Below, in pieces: positions 1 through 14,458 of a DNA stretch of 64,000 nucleotides. Source of the stretch: Cinclus cinclus (Eukaryota; Chordata; Aves; Passeriformes; Cinclidae); contig NC_085056.1 in assembly GCF_963662255.1 (NCBI RefSeq), positions 12,058,123-12,122,122 on the forward strand. The letters are read 5' to 3'. Positions within the stretch are counted from its first letter, which is position 1. Every line of letters starts with the position of its first letter. Made by a program: the position numbers and the translations under genes. The notes under the pieces were generated by a model. The model was not told the origin of the DNA. It saw only the letters and a list, made by a program, of their open reading frames with translations, and did not search any database.

Positions 1-1248
1 CTTACTGGATTCATCATATTGGTTCTGAGAGCTTCTAACAGCAGGAACCCAAAGCATTGTTACCTCCCATTGATGAAAGGGATTTTCATCCAGTGCAAGC
101 TGACTTGGTCCTACTCTACTCAGAGGCCTCCAACTCTCTTTTTTATGGTTATACCACAAGCTGTAGAAATGAATTTTTTTTTCATCACTGGTATCATTGA
201 AGCTGCTGTGCTTCCCAGCCACACAAGTCAGGCATTTCCCATAATCTGCAGAGAGATTTCTTATAACTGTGAGATGAATTTCATAAATAGGGCAAACACA
301 ACAGTTGAATTCAAAAGCTTGCTGTGAGTTGAAAGATATCTGGCAAATTGCATTATTGCTGTTATTTTATCCACCTAAACTGAAGAAGGAGGAGCAATTT
401 TTAACAAATCATACAAACTTTTTTTTTTTTGTTCAAAGGGTCTTTCTTGGTTCTAAACTAGTAAAATTTGGCAGAAGAATTTCTGCTCTAATTTATAGGG
501 TTTCTAAATTTTTGAAGCTTATCACATTTGTGCTGACCATATTCCTTAATAGGCTGAAGTTAAATGGTTGGCTCATGAATGTGAAAAATATTTTGGTCCT
601 TGTCATTTCTCAGATTTTGTTATTTTTATGAATGGGTGTACCAAATGAACACAGTGAAACAGTACTGCTCCAGTACCTATCTGAGCAGGGATACCTATGG
701 TATCCATGATCACTTTCAAGTCCATGATGCTCCCATTGGAATCTCCTTTTACATGTTAGGAATCAGGCAATGAACTCTATATTGCATTTTCAGTGTGCCA
801 GCTGTCTTAACCTTATATGGAAATCCAGTGGGAAATAAACACTTGAATTAAAACCTGATTTATTATAAAGAAATCTTATAACATTGTAAGGAATTTTTCA
901 ACTTATGCAATGTATATATGGTTTTTGCAGTCCAAGCTCAATTTAAAGTTCAGGCACAAATTAAGAGGCTAGAATGAAAGAATCTTTTTCTGAAGACTGT
1001 CTACTTATTTTACTGTTGTTTACAAGCTGAGACTGTGTGATTAACAACACTGGTTTTGAATAACAGGGCACTGGACTTCTCACTAGGAGACATGTTCATC
1101 TACTGAAGCACTGGGGTGTAACGGTGCAGTGTTGCTGCTGATGTGGAGAAAGATCCAAGAGTGATCTGCTCTTGCAGGAAACAACTGTATTTTCAGGGAA
1201 GCAGAAAGATGCTGAACTAAAGCACAGATGTTAATTTCTGTTCTCTTC

Positions 1249-1278
1249 TCACACACACACATATGTATGTATGTATAT
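1249..1278. repeat. (CA)n / (TATG)n simple repeat
   Basis: Short CA run passing into TATG repeats. Confidence 0.85.
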
Positions 1279-4200
1279 AGACATATTTATAAGTACACAC
1301 TCGTGTTTACAGACACGTGTACGAAACTGGAAAGTGACAATGGCATAAGAGATTTTTTTTTGAAAGAGCATCTTAAAAGCACTGACTAATTTGAGGGTTG
1401 GATTTGAGGCAGAGCAGATGACCTAAGTGCATCCCATTGCAACATGCATCTGATGAAAACATTTATCACCGGAAAGATGAATAGTTGAATTGTGGTTCTT
1501 TGCATGGTGACAAGATTAATTTGGAATAACCCCCTCTGGAGATGATATCAGCCACCCAGACTTGTTATCCCAGAGAATTCACTGTCAATTGAAGCTATCA
1601 AACTATTTTCATTAGATAAGTGCCTCCTTCTGCAGGATTACACACCCATTCATTTCCATCTCAGTTATAGAATCTTTGCTCCACTGTAGCTAATACTATT
1701 GAGAATTTGGACATTTTTAAAGCTGTGCATAATTGCTGCTAGTTAGACACTGGGCAGTTTCATGTTCCTACAACTGCCAGCTTGGCAAAGATGTGTGTTT
1801 AATGTATCTCATACCTACACTTGGTAGGGCTCGTGGACCAGGCATCTCAAATTCCCTGAGGAGTAGATGTTGGTAGCTGTACTTAGAAGGGAGAAATAAA
1901 TGCAGGGCTTTGGTTCTTTTGTCCTGTCACACAGTTCATAATGTGTGAGCAAGGAGAATGATCTGACCTTTGTGACACAAGTCCTGTTGGGAGACAGGCA
2001 GCTCTGGATTTGCGTGGTCTGGTCCTGCTGCCTAGGGACTTGAGACACTGCATCTCAGTGGGAAGAGAAAGGGAAGGAAAAGGGGCCTACGTAGCTCCTG
2101 CTGTCTGGTAGCCAGTCTTCCTTCAAGGGACACTGAACACCCTCAGGCCAAGGAGGGAAACAGATTTTTCTACTCCAAATGCTCCACTACTGGATGCAGC
2201 ATAAACAGAGTCAGGAGCAGCAGCTACTCTTGCAGCTGTCGTTGCAGAAGTAGTATTCCACTCTGTTCATAAGGTTGAGTTCCTGAGAGAGAGGGGCTTT
2301 CAGACGTGTCCTCCTCATGTCCCTGAGGGGCTTGAGACACTCAAATGTGCTCTGAGCACTCAAGTGTGGCAAAGCAGTTGGGCTCTTGAGGCACTTTTAG
2401 ATGGCATCTGCTACTCAACACTGTTTTCTCCGCAGAGATTTTTAATGGTGGTTCTGGGTGCTTCTGCAGAAAAGAATGTTTGTCACAAGTTCTCTGCTCC
2501 CTTGTATTGCAGTCTGGGCCACAAACACAGCTGTGTCCTCTGGTACCAGTGGTCCTGTACCAGCCTTTTCAAAATGATAGAAGATCATAGCTAAAGTGGA
2601 GACTGGGGCTGAGGGTGAAAAACCAGCTCATATTTTATTATCTGAGTTATGGCATAGACAGTCCATTTTCCACATAATTTTCAGTCTCAGAAAGATAATG
2701 CAAGAGCCATGTGTAGAAACCCACAGCCTGCTGCTATAGATGTTTCTTACTTTTGCCTTTCCTTGAGGAACTTGAAAACTTTCTTGCTATTGTTAAAATA
2801 CTGATTTGTCTTCTAATTTTCTTCTCAGCAATCTTGCTAACCAAATAAATAAACCAGAGGCATGAGATGAGCTGCTCTAACTTTTCTGCCAGATGAGCAC
2901 AGAAGGCGTTCTCCATGCAATTTGTAAGTTTTATGGATTTCTATACTTGCACCCAATTTTCATAAAGCAACAGGTTTAGAGCACCATTTCTGCAGGACAC
3001 ACCACCATTCTCTATTGGAAGTCCATTCAATGTATCTGCTGCAGGTTAAGAACCCACCACTCCTCCCAAGGCTCTTTGAAACACTCTGGCCACTGACCTC
3101 AGTTGTGACCACCCTCATTTCCCAATATGCCACAGATTTGTACTTACACTCTCTCTGGGAGCTGTTGAAGCTTCAAGGGGGCTGGACGTGACTTTGGCTC
3201 TGATCCCAGTGCCCTCACACATGACCCCAATCAGCTTCACTACAATTCTCATGACACCCACAGGGTTTCCAGATGAAAAGAGAAAAAAAGAAATGTTATC
3301 AGCACAATCCAAATGGAAAAGGGGTTGGGTTTTTTAATTTTTTTTCCATAGAAAATCTCTGATGCTGATACACTGGAGTTATTAATTCATCTTTTTGTAT
3401 AAGAATGGTGTCATTTGTTAGAACAAGAAAAATATAACAGGCTTACGTTGATTGTCAGGTCCCTTTTTTTCCTTTTAAAATGGGAAATAATGCTAAAAGG
3501 AATTATCCTTCATTTTAATGCCTTTTCTATTCCCCATCAAATCTCACAGTCTACGATATGGAAGGAATTGGTCATTAAATCTATAGCTAACTTGCACCTA
3601 ATAATGAATATTAGTTGCAGCTGCACTATAATGAGAGTTGCCTTTAGAATTTACTCCAAGTCACAAGTCAAGTAATAACCAGCAATACTTTCTCTCTGAA
3701 AACAGCTAGATGAAGCTGTAGGGGCACCCTTCAACAACACAGGAAAAAACATTTCACAGTGGTTTTAATTATTTTGCAATGTATTTTTGTGTACTTTAGA
3801 AATAAAGCTCTTCAGAAATCAATTGGACATATTCGGCACTTACATTGGTGTTCATGAGTTCTCATCCTGCTTTCAGGGTGTAAATGTGCCTGTAATCTCC
3901 CATGACTAAAAGAAAGTTTTGAACAAGTCTGCAAAAAAAAAAAGTTTGTTTTCTCATGAAATGGAACAGTAATTTTTAGAGCTTCTGAGGTATTTTATTT
4001 TCTACTTTTTTCCATCAGAAAAAAAGGAAAACATAATTAAATTTATTTCTCATCATTCAATTCTTCTATCTCTTTTCACAAGGAAAAACTTACCACTGTA
4101 GTTTTGATATTATTCTAAGATGGGTATTTGAAGAAATAATATCACATTGAATAGCAGTTGGCTGGGCATAGTTTAATTAAATTAATCATCTCCAAACCAT

Positions 4201-7200
4201 GATGTAAGTAACTAATCAGCTCAAAACCAAAAGCTGCTTTGGCTTCTCTATAAATTTTGTAGTAGTAATTTCACCAACGCCTTTCCAGACATACTTTTCC
4301 CTTCTTACTGTCTTACTAAATGTTGTGGATGCAATGAGAGATTCGCCCTTCAACATCCTGAGAAGAGCAGGAACAGCTGAAGTTTTTGTTGGATTCACTG
4401 CTTGTAAAGTTCCATTAGAGCTGCTGAGTGTTGGAGCTGGGAAAGGAGCAGTGCTTTTGGACAGTCACTCAGTTTGTTGTGTTCAGTCTTGGCGGGATAA
4501 AACAAATAAGGTGGGCAGTAATTGGAGGAAAAATTGCTGTATCTCTTCCTTGGCACAACCCCACATCTTTATTTGCAATTCGCTTCTTGTTATACAAGTC
4601 CCTGTGTGCCAGATCTTGATGTTTTGGTTGTTTCTTCATTAAAACAATACCTGCTAAGGAATCTTTCTTGATTGCAGGAATTTTCAGTGCAGTTTAGAGG
4701 TGCAAATATGCTGTACTGAGACAAAGCTGTTTACCAGCTTGGCAGTTTACTGAGTAAATATTTAGTGCCAGAGTTCAGACATAGCTGTGCACATATGTAA
4801 TTCATACATACAAGCTCTTTTGTTAAGCGAGACTGAGGTTTGAAAGTTTTTAGAATCAGGGCCTGAAATGAATGTTCCTGCCCTGCTCCTCCTCCTCCAG
4901 CCCCAAACCAGTAATCACAATAATATGCAACTATGGAAAACTCTCATTGTCACATCACTTTTTATTTAATAGCAACCAGATATTTTTACATACATGCTGA
5001 GGTTTTGATGACATGCATACAGTGGCCAGTAAGGTTAATCTCAGATCTATATTTTTTAAAGATCTCCCTGAGGATGGACTTCTGCACCTGCTGTCAGTGT
5101 AAAGATGGCTTTCCTAACTGCAACTCACCTCACAGCATGTTCTTGAAAACCTCTCACTTTTAACGTATCTGCTTAATGAAAATGCTCTCACTGACAGTGA
5201 AAAATGGAACCTATCAATGTGTTACCAGCCCACATTTCCATTGCTACCATCTAAACTTCAGAGACCCGCTGCCCTCAGTGAGAGGCAATGATGCTGTTAC
5301 AGCCTGACAAGGGCATAGTGAGATACTTGGGCATAGATTGCACAAATGCTCTTATAATTTTTATCTTTTAGAATGGGCCTTGCAGTAGAGATAACTGAAA
5401 AGTGCTGGCTTACAGGGCAGAAGAGGGATCAGTCTGAGAGTTCAGAGAGCAAACAGAAATTATGAGTGACCCAAAGGTAAATGTATCTGTATGTTCCCAT
5501 TAAGGATAATAGAAGCAACAAGTGAATCCACTACCAAAACCAAACAGATTAAAGTTCAGGCTGTGTTTCTAAAAGATGAAGAAAGGTAAATCGATCTTAC
5601 CCACAGATGCAGCAACTTCTAATAGCTCTGCCAGGGATGTCAGCAGTGCTTCTATCTGGCTGCATTGTAGTTACGTGTCTCATTTCAGGCACTGCAAGCT
5701 GTGAACTGTCCTAGCAAAAACCTCAACAACACAATTAATCAATTTAAAAGTCCTAAGTCATGAAGAATAGACAAATAGTTTTCTTCACAGTGTCCTGCTT
5801 AATTGGGAGCTGTCTGGTCACTCTTACAGAAACAGTGTTCTTACAAGCACACCTTTGGACACTTTCACAAGGAAGCACCCCAGGCTCCTTCGTGCTTGCG
5901 CATTAGAGGTGAGCTTGAATGTGCTAAGGTGTCACTAATGACACTTGCATGGAATACTAGATGAAAATACTGAATGTAGTCCCTGGGCATGAGTAGAAGT
6001 CCTAGTAAGACAAAGGCATCTTCTTGTAGTACCCTCTTAGAAGGGATATTACTTTCTTCCAGTCTAAATTTCAAACATTCAGTATTGGGAAATGGTTTGG
6101 AGGAAAGATACTTTTGTTTTAGTGAAGAATGGGACTGGAGTAGGGAAGTCAGAACAGTGTTAAGTTTTGAGGACTTACCACTGATAGTGATCCTCTGAAC
6201 TGCCAGCGGTTTGATTATATGCTTGACATGCAGGAGATGAAAATTCAAAATTGAGCCATACAGGGAACTCCAACTGAATCTCAAAATCCATGAACACTTT
6301 TTAAATCACCAGTCTTGGCTGTTGCAGCATAGCCTGACCCTTGCTGTGCCCCAGGAATCAGAATTTCCATCCTTGGCCAGCAGCTGCTTAGAGCCCTGGC
6401 CTTGCTGCACAGACCTGGTGGTGGGGATGGGTGTGCATGCTCCCAGAGATATGCCCCAGGATCCAAATGCTCCATGGCTTGAAGCACCTGGCCCCAGCAC
6501 AAAATAAGCTCTGCTCTCACTGCAAAGTCTAAATTATTATCCAACCCACAGTAAGTTATAATATAGCATATTGAGAGCTGGACTGGCCTTTTGAAATGCA
6601 AATTAACAGCAGAGTAATAACTAGGTGCTTTTGACCCTGAGAAAAACCAAATGTTGAGCCTGTTTCTGCAAAGCTGAAGATGTGCTGTGTACATTACAGC
6701 ACAGTTTAACAGCACACACACAGAGCCATCCAGCCCAGCCAGGCACCAGCTCCCAGTCCCTGGTGCCACCAGGCTGTGCTTCCTTCCTCATGCCTCTCTT
6801 GCTTTGAAGTTGAGCTGCGGCATGTTCAGCTGTGCTCAGCAGGAGGGATGAAGGCTTGAATATTCACATTTCATCTCTGTTTATAGTGAGGGCTTTTGAG
6901 ATGTAGGAATTCTGTTACATTGCCCAGAGTCTGGGGGAAGGGCTGCTGATGTTGTTAACAGGTCCCAAGGAGCTCCATCCTTTACACAAACCCCTGTAGG
7001 CCCCTTCTGCTCCTGTTAATGGCCACATGGACCTAGTGCATAATATCAGGTACCTTTAGCAGAGCTTTTTAATTGTGTGTCTGATTTTATTTCTTCTTGT
7101 TTCATACTGGCTGTGTGCTGCAGGAGGCAATATTTAGTCTATTCCACTTAACTAGTGCTGTTTTAAAGTTGATTTTGATGCATTATTGCTTTCTGCAGTG

Positions 7201-7989
7201 GCTGACTCACACGCACAAGAAATTTCTTTGGTTTCCACAAGGAAAAAAAGTATTAAATTTGATAATATAACATGGAAATTATTGATTTTCTAAAGCCCCA
7301 TGTGCTGCAATACTGTATGCAATACTCTCATGCAGACATGCACATAACAGCTCAATTAATGAGTGGGTGCCCAGGAAGGGAAAGCAGAAGAGTATTTAGC
7401 TGCTCTGTCCTTTCATTCCAAATCCAGACAAGCAGAGAAGCATTATGATATTCCTACCAAGCAACTTGGGAAGAACATATTTAAGTCTCACAAAGCAGAT
7501 CTCTGGAAACATCCCTGTTTTCCAGGAGGCTCCTGCACCACACCATGAGATGTGCAGCACTAGGTACCATAGGATTGAGACTGCTGCTTCTGGGATGAAG
7601 AAATGGGAATTAGAAATCCCATTAGATTACATCCCATCCCATAGAAATGGAATGTAGGTGCACTACAACAAAGTATGCTGGGATAAAGGAATTAATCTCT
7701 GTCCTATTTCTTTCAAGGGGGGTGCCCTTTATCCCATTACAGAAAAACTGACAGCTTCCAGTTGTGCAGAGCTGTGTGCACAGCCAGGGAAGGGGCAAGT
7801 TTGCCAAGGAGCTTGTTGCCTGTCTACAAAGAATGGCACTTTGTGGAGCGTGGCTGGAGTGGACCTGTGACTCCTCTCTGCTGCCAGTCCCTATTATAGG
7901 CCATCACCCTCTCAAAAGTTATTCCTGCCCTTTGTTTTTCTCTTGTGGGCAGATATTCCCTACTCTTTGTCAGGTATTGATAAATGAGT

Positions 7990-8046
7990 GAGTAGGAGCA
8001 GAAATATTGAACTGGATGAACTGTTTTAGCACTGGGCAATTCTATG
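7990..8046 (+). mobile_element. Possible CR1 3' end fragment
   Basis: GAACTGGATGAACTGTTTTA then TGGGCAATTCTATGG resembles a degenerate CR1 tail. Weak match. Confidence 0.35.
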
Positions 8047-9778
8047 GTCCGTGCAGCATAATTGAAGGTTAATGTGCTCCTCCCTGCTTAAGGTCACTTA
8101 GTGTATTTGAAGTTGCACCTTAGACTTAAGACTTCCCCTGCACAGGCAGAAGTGTTATGAATGAATGAACTGACCTATTCTACCTCTTCCTACTCTCTGG
8201 AAAGCCACATTTTTCTGTAAATTGTGGGCACTACCCATTAGGAAGTGCTGCAAGGGGCTACATACAGTTACAGTGCTATATATTGAGCAATTTCATAGGG
8301 TATGTGCTGGTCTCTATACCTTTTTTTTTTTTACTTTTTCTAGTTTACTTTATAAAAAATAATTAAGCAGCCTAATGGAGAAGGCACAAGAGAGGTGCCA
8401 CTGGCTGAAGATTGCAGTGATGTAGCTCCAGTATCTGCCAAAGGGGCGAATATTGAGCCAAGTGTGAATCAAGCACCTGCTATTAAAAGTAACATACTAA
8501 AGCAGAATTCCATCAGTTTGCTGTTTGGGTTTTTTAATATTCATAAAAATATATTTCTTGAGGCAGCGGGGATAGCAGAGAAAGGAAGGACAGCTAACAT
8601 CCGCATCTTCTCCATGTGATTAGAGTATTTGCATCAAATACTTTATTATGAAGGCTGGAGAACAAGAAAAGCACATTCAGCATCATATGTTATGGCACAA
8701 TCCCTCTCTGGTAGAGCAAACAATGGGACCATTATACAAGCTGACATATTTTTTGTTTCTAATATATTCTGCTTCTTTGTGTCTGTGTGTGCTTAAATAG
8801 CAGGCACAGATGTACTGTTTCCAAAGGTCTTTGACTTGTCATGAGAATACTGTCTTTACCAGTAAAATAAATTGATTACTACTGACAATGTTAACTATTA
8901 TACAAAGAACACAGCTCTGGTGGGCTTTGTTAGATTTTAAAGCAAAGGTGATTATTTCTTCTTTATGACAGTTTGAAAGGTTTGCCATGTGGATATGGAA
9001 AGATTTTGCTCATGAATATGCAGAGCAATGGCAACAGGCTGGGGAGCCAGATCTTCACATTGACCGTTGGCTGTGATTGAGATAGAAGAAATAAAACACA
9101 AGACAAACACAAAATGTATAAAACCATCATGGGGGGTGGTGGTTAGAATATCCTATTGTGAGGATGTTTTGTAATATAGTATTTGGGGTATAATATCAAG
9201 TTGATGACATAGTTACAGGAAATGCAGTGCCAGTGGGATGATGCTCAGGGAATCAGGTTCACTGTAAGGCCACCAAATTCTTGAATATGGCTAAGGATTA
9301 TTATTTGATGCTATGATCAAGTATCCTCTGAGCAGTGACCTCAGGAAACTGGCCTATGACACAAGGCAATATACATTTCTTATCAAGATGTGTTGAAATT
9401 TTTCTGGGGAGCATTCCGATTTGCTGAAGAAAAAAACCAAAAATTTCGTGCAGGTACTGCAGTGTGCTATAGAGCAGAGAAATTAATGAAGGAACAGAGT
9501 GAAAAACACAGCCACAAAATACCTACTTGTTATATTACAATGGCTTTCTCCTTTTATAAAGTGAGAAATTATAAAAGGCATACTTAGAGTAAGTCTTTTA
9601 CTAGAACCTTTACATTTCTGCAGGGTTTTGCTGTAAAACATATTCAAGAAAGTTCACCTGCAGATTTCATGTTAAAACAATTTGAGATCTTTTCGAATCT
9701 AATTTAAGATGCTACAAATATTTTGTGTAATGAATTTGGAAATTATCCATTCTCTCCCCCTAGAAAAGGCTATGAGTT

Positions 9779-9898
9779 CTCCCTTGATTGCAGTTCAGAT
9801 CATGCTGGTAAACACCAATTTAGAACACAAATCAGGCTCCTTGTTGATTGCAGTTCAATTCATGCTGCTAAATACCAGTTCTCTGATCAGCAAGATGC
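9779..9898. repeat. Imperfect 60-bp tandem duplication
   Basis: Two copies offset by exactly 60 bp, sharing TTGATTGCAGTTCA (9784 and 9844), CATGCTG and AAATACCA/AAACACCA. They are diverged, so the duplication is old. No gene is associated. Confidence 0.8.
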
Positions 9899-12800
9899 TG
9901 CTCTATGGGCTGTGACCTGGGCCTCCCAAAGCAATGGATGCACAATTTTTACATAGGTTGCTTTACTAAAATTAGGTCTGTCCTATCAAATCATAATTAG
10001 GGATACAGTTCTTACCTGATCTTACAGCAAGCCTTGCCTTTTATATTCAGATGTTTTTAGTGACTCATCTAGAATTAGTGACAACTATGAATTCCTTTTG
10101 CACATGTATCTGCCTTTCCTTTAAATCAATGACTCTTGTTCAAATATCTATGACATCCTTAATGCATTTAATCTTCCTCCTGTTTAGAAGACTTTTTCTT
10201 AGATTAATTCTTTCTCAGGTTGCTGAACATTTTTTAATTTTCCTTACTGATCAAAAAGCTAATGGTTTTCACAATTGGTCTACAGGTCAGAGTGAAAGAA
10301 AGAGCAAGACTCCTAAAATCTAGCTCCCATGTCAACATCTTGCTGATGAAGCATCTTTTTTCCTGTTCTAGACTGTTAAATCCTCCCTGGTATGGCACAG
10401 CCATTGTTACCCCATTTCACATCATTTGGTTCCAGTCACTGCTCCTGTGCTGTTTTTTCCCTGCCTCATGTCCTGTTCAACACCTCCAGCCCCAGCATCT
10501 CTGCAAACTGGAGGCAGTGTTCTGTGTGAGTGCTCTGTAATCCTTCTTTATGACAGACTCACTTCTGAAAACAAGCTCATCAGTGAAATCAGCCCCTTTT
10601 CCACCAGAAAAATCTCTAGGGCAGAGCATGAAATGTTCCTCTATTCATTCTTTGATCCGTGGTGAAATGTGGTGCATGACAGAAGCTGCTGCTTGTGGTG
10701 GGTTTCTTCTTGTCAGATGGGCTTTGTACATCTTCATGCTTCCCAGCCCCCACTTTCACATTGCTTTCAAAATGTCAGATGAATTCTATGGCATTTTTAT
10801 GGACCATAGAGATACCCCAATATGTTTAGGAAGACTTGGCCTTTATACTTCTTCCAATTCTCTGCTCCATCCTCCTGTTATTGTAGGTCCAGCCTTCCTT
10901 AGGTGTTCTTCAGCCTGGTTCTTTCTGATCTCCACACCTAAAGCAGCTAAGCTCCATCCCATGCTCCTACCTTATTCCTAATCTGACTTTATGTCCATTC
11001 TGCCTCTGTTGACTAATGTTCTTTAAAATACGGAATATGTAATAAAAAAAGCAGTATTTTAAAAGGAACAGGTATCCAGGCAAAGCAAGGAAGTACAAAA
11101 AAAATCTGATCCTTTTTGGAATCTTCCTTCACTACTCCTTTGATTAATAAACCTGTTTTACTCTGTATGTTTTCAAATTGCTGAGAATTTATTATACAGC
11201 ATACAAAAAAAATAAAACCTTATTGAAGTTCTGCAGAGACTTGGATGGGACAGACCATAAACAGAATGAAGGATGGAATATGATAATAAAAGAGACTGAA
11301 ACCAAGTTTGCTTTTTCACAGCAATTTCTAATAAGTCCTCATGTATCACGTGGTCATATTTGTAATGAAAATATTCTCATGAAATAAGAAAGAATATAAA
11401 GCATTCATTCAAAAGCACCTACCAGCTGCATATATGGTATTAATAGAAAGACTGATACACCTAATCAAGGGTTCACATTTCAAACCAGGAGGCCTAACAG
11501 CTTCTGAGATATAAGTAAATGAAAATTCATGATTCTGTATTGTGCCCAAGAGCCAACTTTACTGCTATTGCCATATAATTATTTATAGCTGCAAACTATC
11601 AAATGGAATTGCTTACCACCACCTTACTACATGTGGTAATTGATGTGAAGTGAGGCATTGCGTCCCCGGCTGACCCCAGCATCCTGAAAGTCAGATGGAT
11701 TTTATCTAACTCAATTATGATTGATATTATCAAAATCCGTGAAGCACGACAAGGTATAAGGGGCTTTCTAAGTGTATCTATTGATTGTTTCTCTGTGTCT
11801 CTGTGTGTATGTGCATGTGTTTCTCAAGGCTGTGGCAATGGAGCTGTCTCTGGGGAAAAGAAGAGCAGTATTACTAACAATTTCCATGTGTAAATATATA
11901 TTTCTGGTGGCTTAACTTGCCCTCATTGCCTCATAGGGATTGCCAGAACTTGTACTACAAAATACTGGGTTCACTGGCAAAGAATTTTGCTGCAGTAAGA
12001 AAATTTGCCAGTATGGTTGTTGGGGTTTAAAAGCAAAATGATCTGTGATCTGCTTTGCTGAGACCAGAGCAGGACAAGAATTCCTGTGTTCCAGTTCTGG
12101 GCTGTTCCTCCACTCCACTGCAGCACAGCAATGGCTGTGCTCTGTGCAAGCAGCTAGCCCCGAGACTGGCTCCTGCACAGGTTTGCAAACACAGGCATAA
12201 GGCTGCAGCAATGAAATGAGGCTTTCCCCATTGCAGTCTTACTGTTTCCAATAATCTGGAGTTTAGGGACTGCTGTTTAAATCTGCATCACTGTGTTTGA
12301 TAATCTCTGATGGACATTCCTTGTCTGAATTTTCTCCAATCACCTTCTGAACCTACACACAATTTTAACATCCAAATATAGTACAGAAGTCTGTTTTGAT
12401 AAAATAGGAAACATGTAAAGTAATATGTATTTCTATATACCTCCTGTTTTGTAACTTCCCAGACTGCTCCTTAACTGATACAATATTATGAGAAATGGTG
12501 ACTATTTATTCCCAAACTCCCTTTTCCATATTAAGGAGTGTTTTCATGGACTCCTCACTAAACCTTCCTCAAGCTTTCCTGTCTTAATCAAAGAAATATT
12601 ATCTAATTAAGTTTTCAGTAACTTTTCCAAAATGTTCTTATCATTATTATTTTTCTCTATGTTATCCTGTAATACCACCTTTGAGATCAAACACTGAAAA
12701 GTATTCACAAATCAGGGATGCTGTGTATAAATAATGTTTTTTCCATTCCTCACCTAAGCATTGAGTTAATGTTTACTGTCCATAATTACCCTCCCACTTT

Positions 12801-14410
12801 GCTAAGTGATAATAAATTATTTAGGGTGCCATACTGTGTTTCTGGTTTGGGGTATTGTTTTCTCCTCCCTTCCCCCCCACCTGTACAATGTCTGCTTTTT
12901 GTCAGCATCTTGTCTCTTTCACTGTTTTATCACCAAGTTGCTCAAAGATTCTTCTCCAAGCCTTGGTCAGTTTACGGTTTTATTGTCCTTGTAATGTTCT
13001 ACTAGATATTAAATTGCCACCAGGATATGCACTCCTCCATTTTTCTTAAATCAGTTGTGAATATGTTACAGCACAGGTCCCACTGTAGAGCTCTATGGGA
13101 AGGTACACACCTTCACAATGAAAAATCAATTATTTAGTCATCATTTGGTTACCAACATGTAGCATGGATGAGTTTACATGCTGGAGAAGATGTTTCACTG
13201 CTCTGCCTGCCCTTTTTCTGAATTAGTTTTTAAGCTTTGTGGTGGCCTTGGTGCAGTATAGCTCGCTCAATAACAAATTTGGAAATTCAACAAAGCATCT
13301 TCCTGGCCTGTTCTGTGGACTCATTTTGTGAGGAGCATCCAAAGAATCAATTCTTGCACCATAATAAAATTGCAAGAAATGAATGTCTGATCACTGTGCA
13401 GATGGAACGGGCTGGAACAGGCTGGAACAGGTTTTCCTCCAGGGATTTGTCAGCTGATAGGAATATTTATTAAAAGTTTTTTGTGAGGTTAAAATGGGAA
13501 GTCTGGATGGCTTTTAGGAATAAGTTATAATGCCAGGTGTTGGCATTTTAGAGCTTTTCAGTGACTTAAGAAAAAGTTCTTAGTATTCCCTTTAGCAAAG
13601 TACAGATTTATGTTCTCTACAGAGTTTCTATAGTGTTCCTTCTGTTTTTCACAGCCTCATGGGACTTCCCCGGTATTGCACAAAGCACTGATCTAACTGT
13701 CCTGTTCTTTGCCTAAATACAACATTTGGACTACGGGAAGTTAGTTTAGGAATGTTATCCTCTTCCCTGGAGGAATACAGTTAAGAGATTGCAAATGCAT
13801 CCATACTCCAGCTATTGGCAGCTGTCAGAGAGCCCCTTGGAGTCCTGAGTCCCCTGTAGCTGTTACAGTATTAAAGGAAAGGTACATTTGCTCTTCCATC
13901 CTTCCAGACCAGTCACACACCAGATCTCTTGAACAGAAGGGTCAGGCCAACCTTTAACTAAAGCTTATGTGGGAAAATGAAAAACAGTTGGAGATGGTGC
14001 ACTGTAAGCACTCTTTGTAGCCATCAACTGCTAATGAGCTAAAGAAATAAGTTCTGCTATTAGAAGATTCAATATCCATATCACAAGAAATTCACAGAGC
14101 TGTGAAGTTTCTTGCTAACTTAGAGATGCACATTTTCCTCATACAACTGGAAATGTAAAAGAATGCCCATAAGAATACCTATAGTGTACTACCTGAGAGG
14201 TTGACAGCATGCTTATTTTATATTTTTCTCCTCCAAAAAGTGATATACTGCTAATTCTATTGCTACTGTTATTTAAACCCATGTGGATAATATTTATTTG
14301 GGCTATATTCTCAATATCATCCAAGCTTGCTTACCTACTCAATCAAAATTTATGTATTTTTCTTTTCCAAAACTTACATCTCAGTGAAAGATCTCTTGTT
14401 CATTTTTATT

Positions 14411-14458
14411 GTTTTTTTGTTTGTTTGTTTGTTTGTTTGTTTGGTTTGGTTTTTTTTA
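14411..14458. repeat. (GTTT)n simple repeat
   Basis: Seven or so GTTT units bordered by T runs. Confidence 0.9.

Larger units (their letters stand above)
1..9778. other. Intergenic, no gene seen
   Basis: AT-rich unique sequence. Open frames are short, most lack an ATG start, and none resembles a known protein or has a partner exon with matching splice signals. It holds the CA repeat at 1249 and the possible CR1 piece at 7990. Slightly GC-richer patches (about 2000-2350, 6300-6800) have no other gene sign. Confidence 0.75.

Noticed and set aside
6281..6769. Minus-strand open frame of 162 codons
   Set aside because: Begins with GTG, has no recognisable domain and biased low-complexity composition; typical of chance in a slightly GC-richer patch.
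10550..10981. Plus-strand open frame of 143 codons
   Set aside because: No domain, no splice context and ordinary AT-rich composition; overlaps other chance frames.
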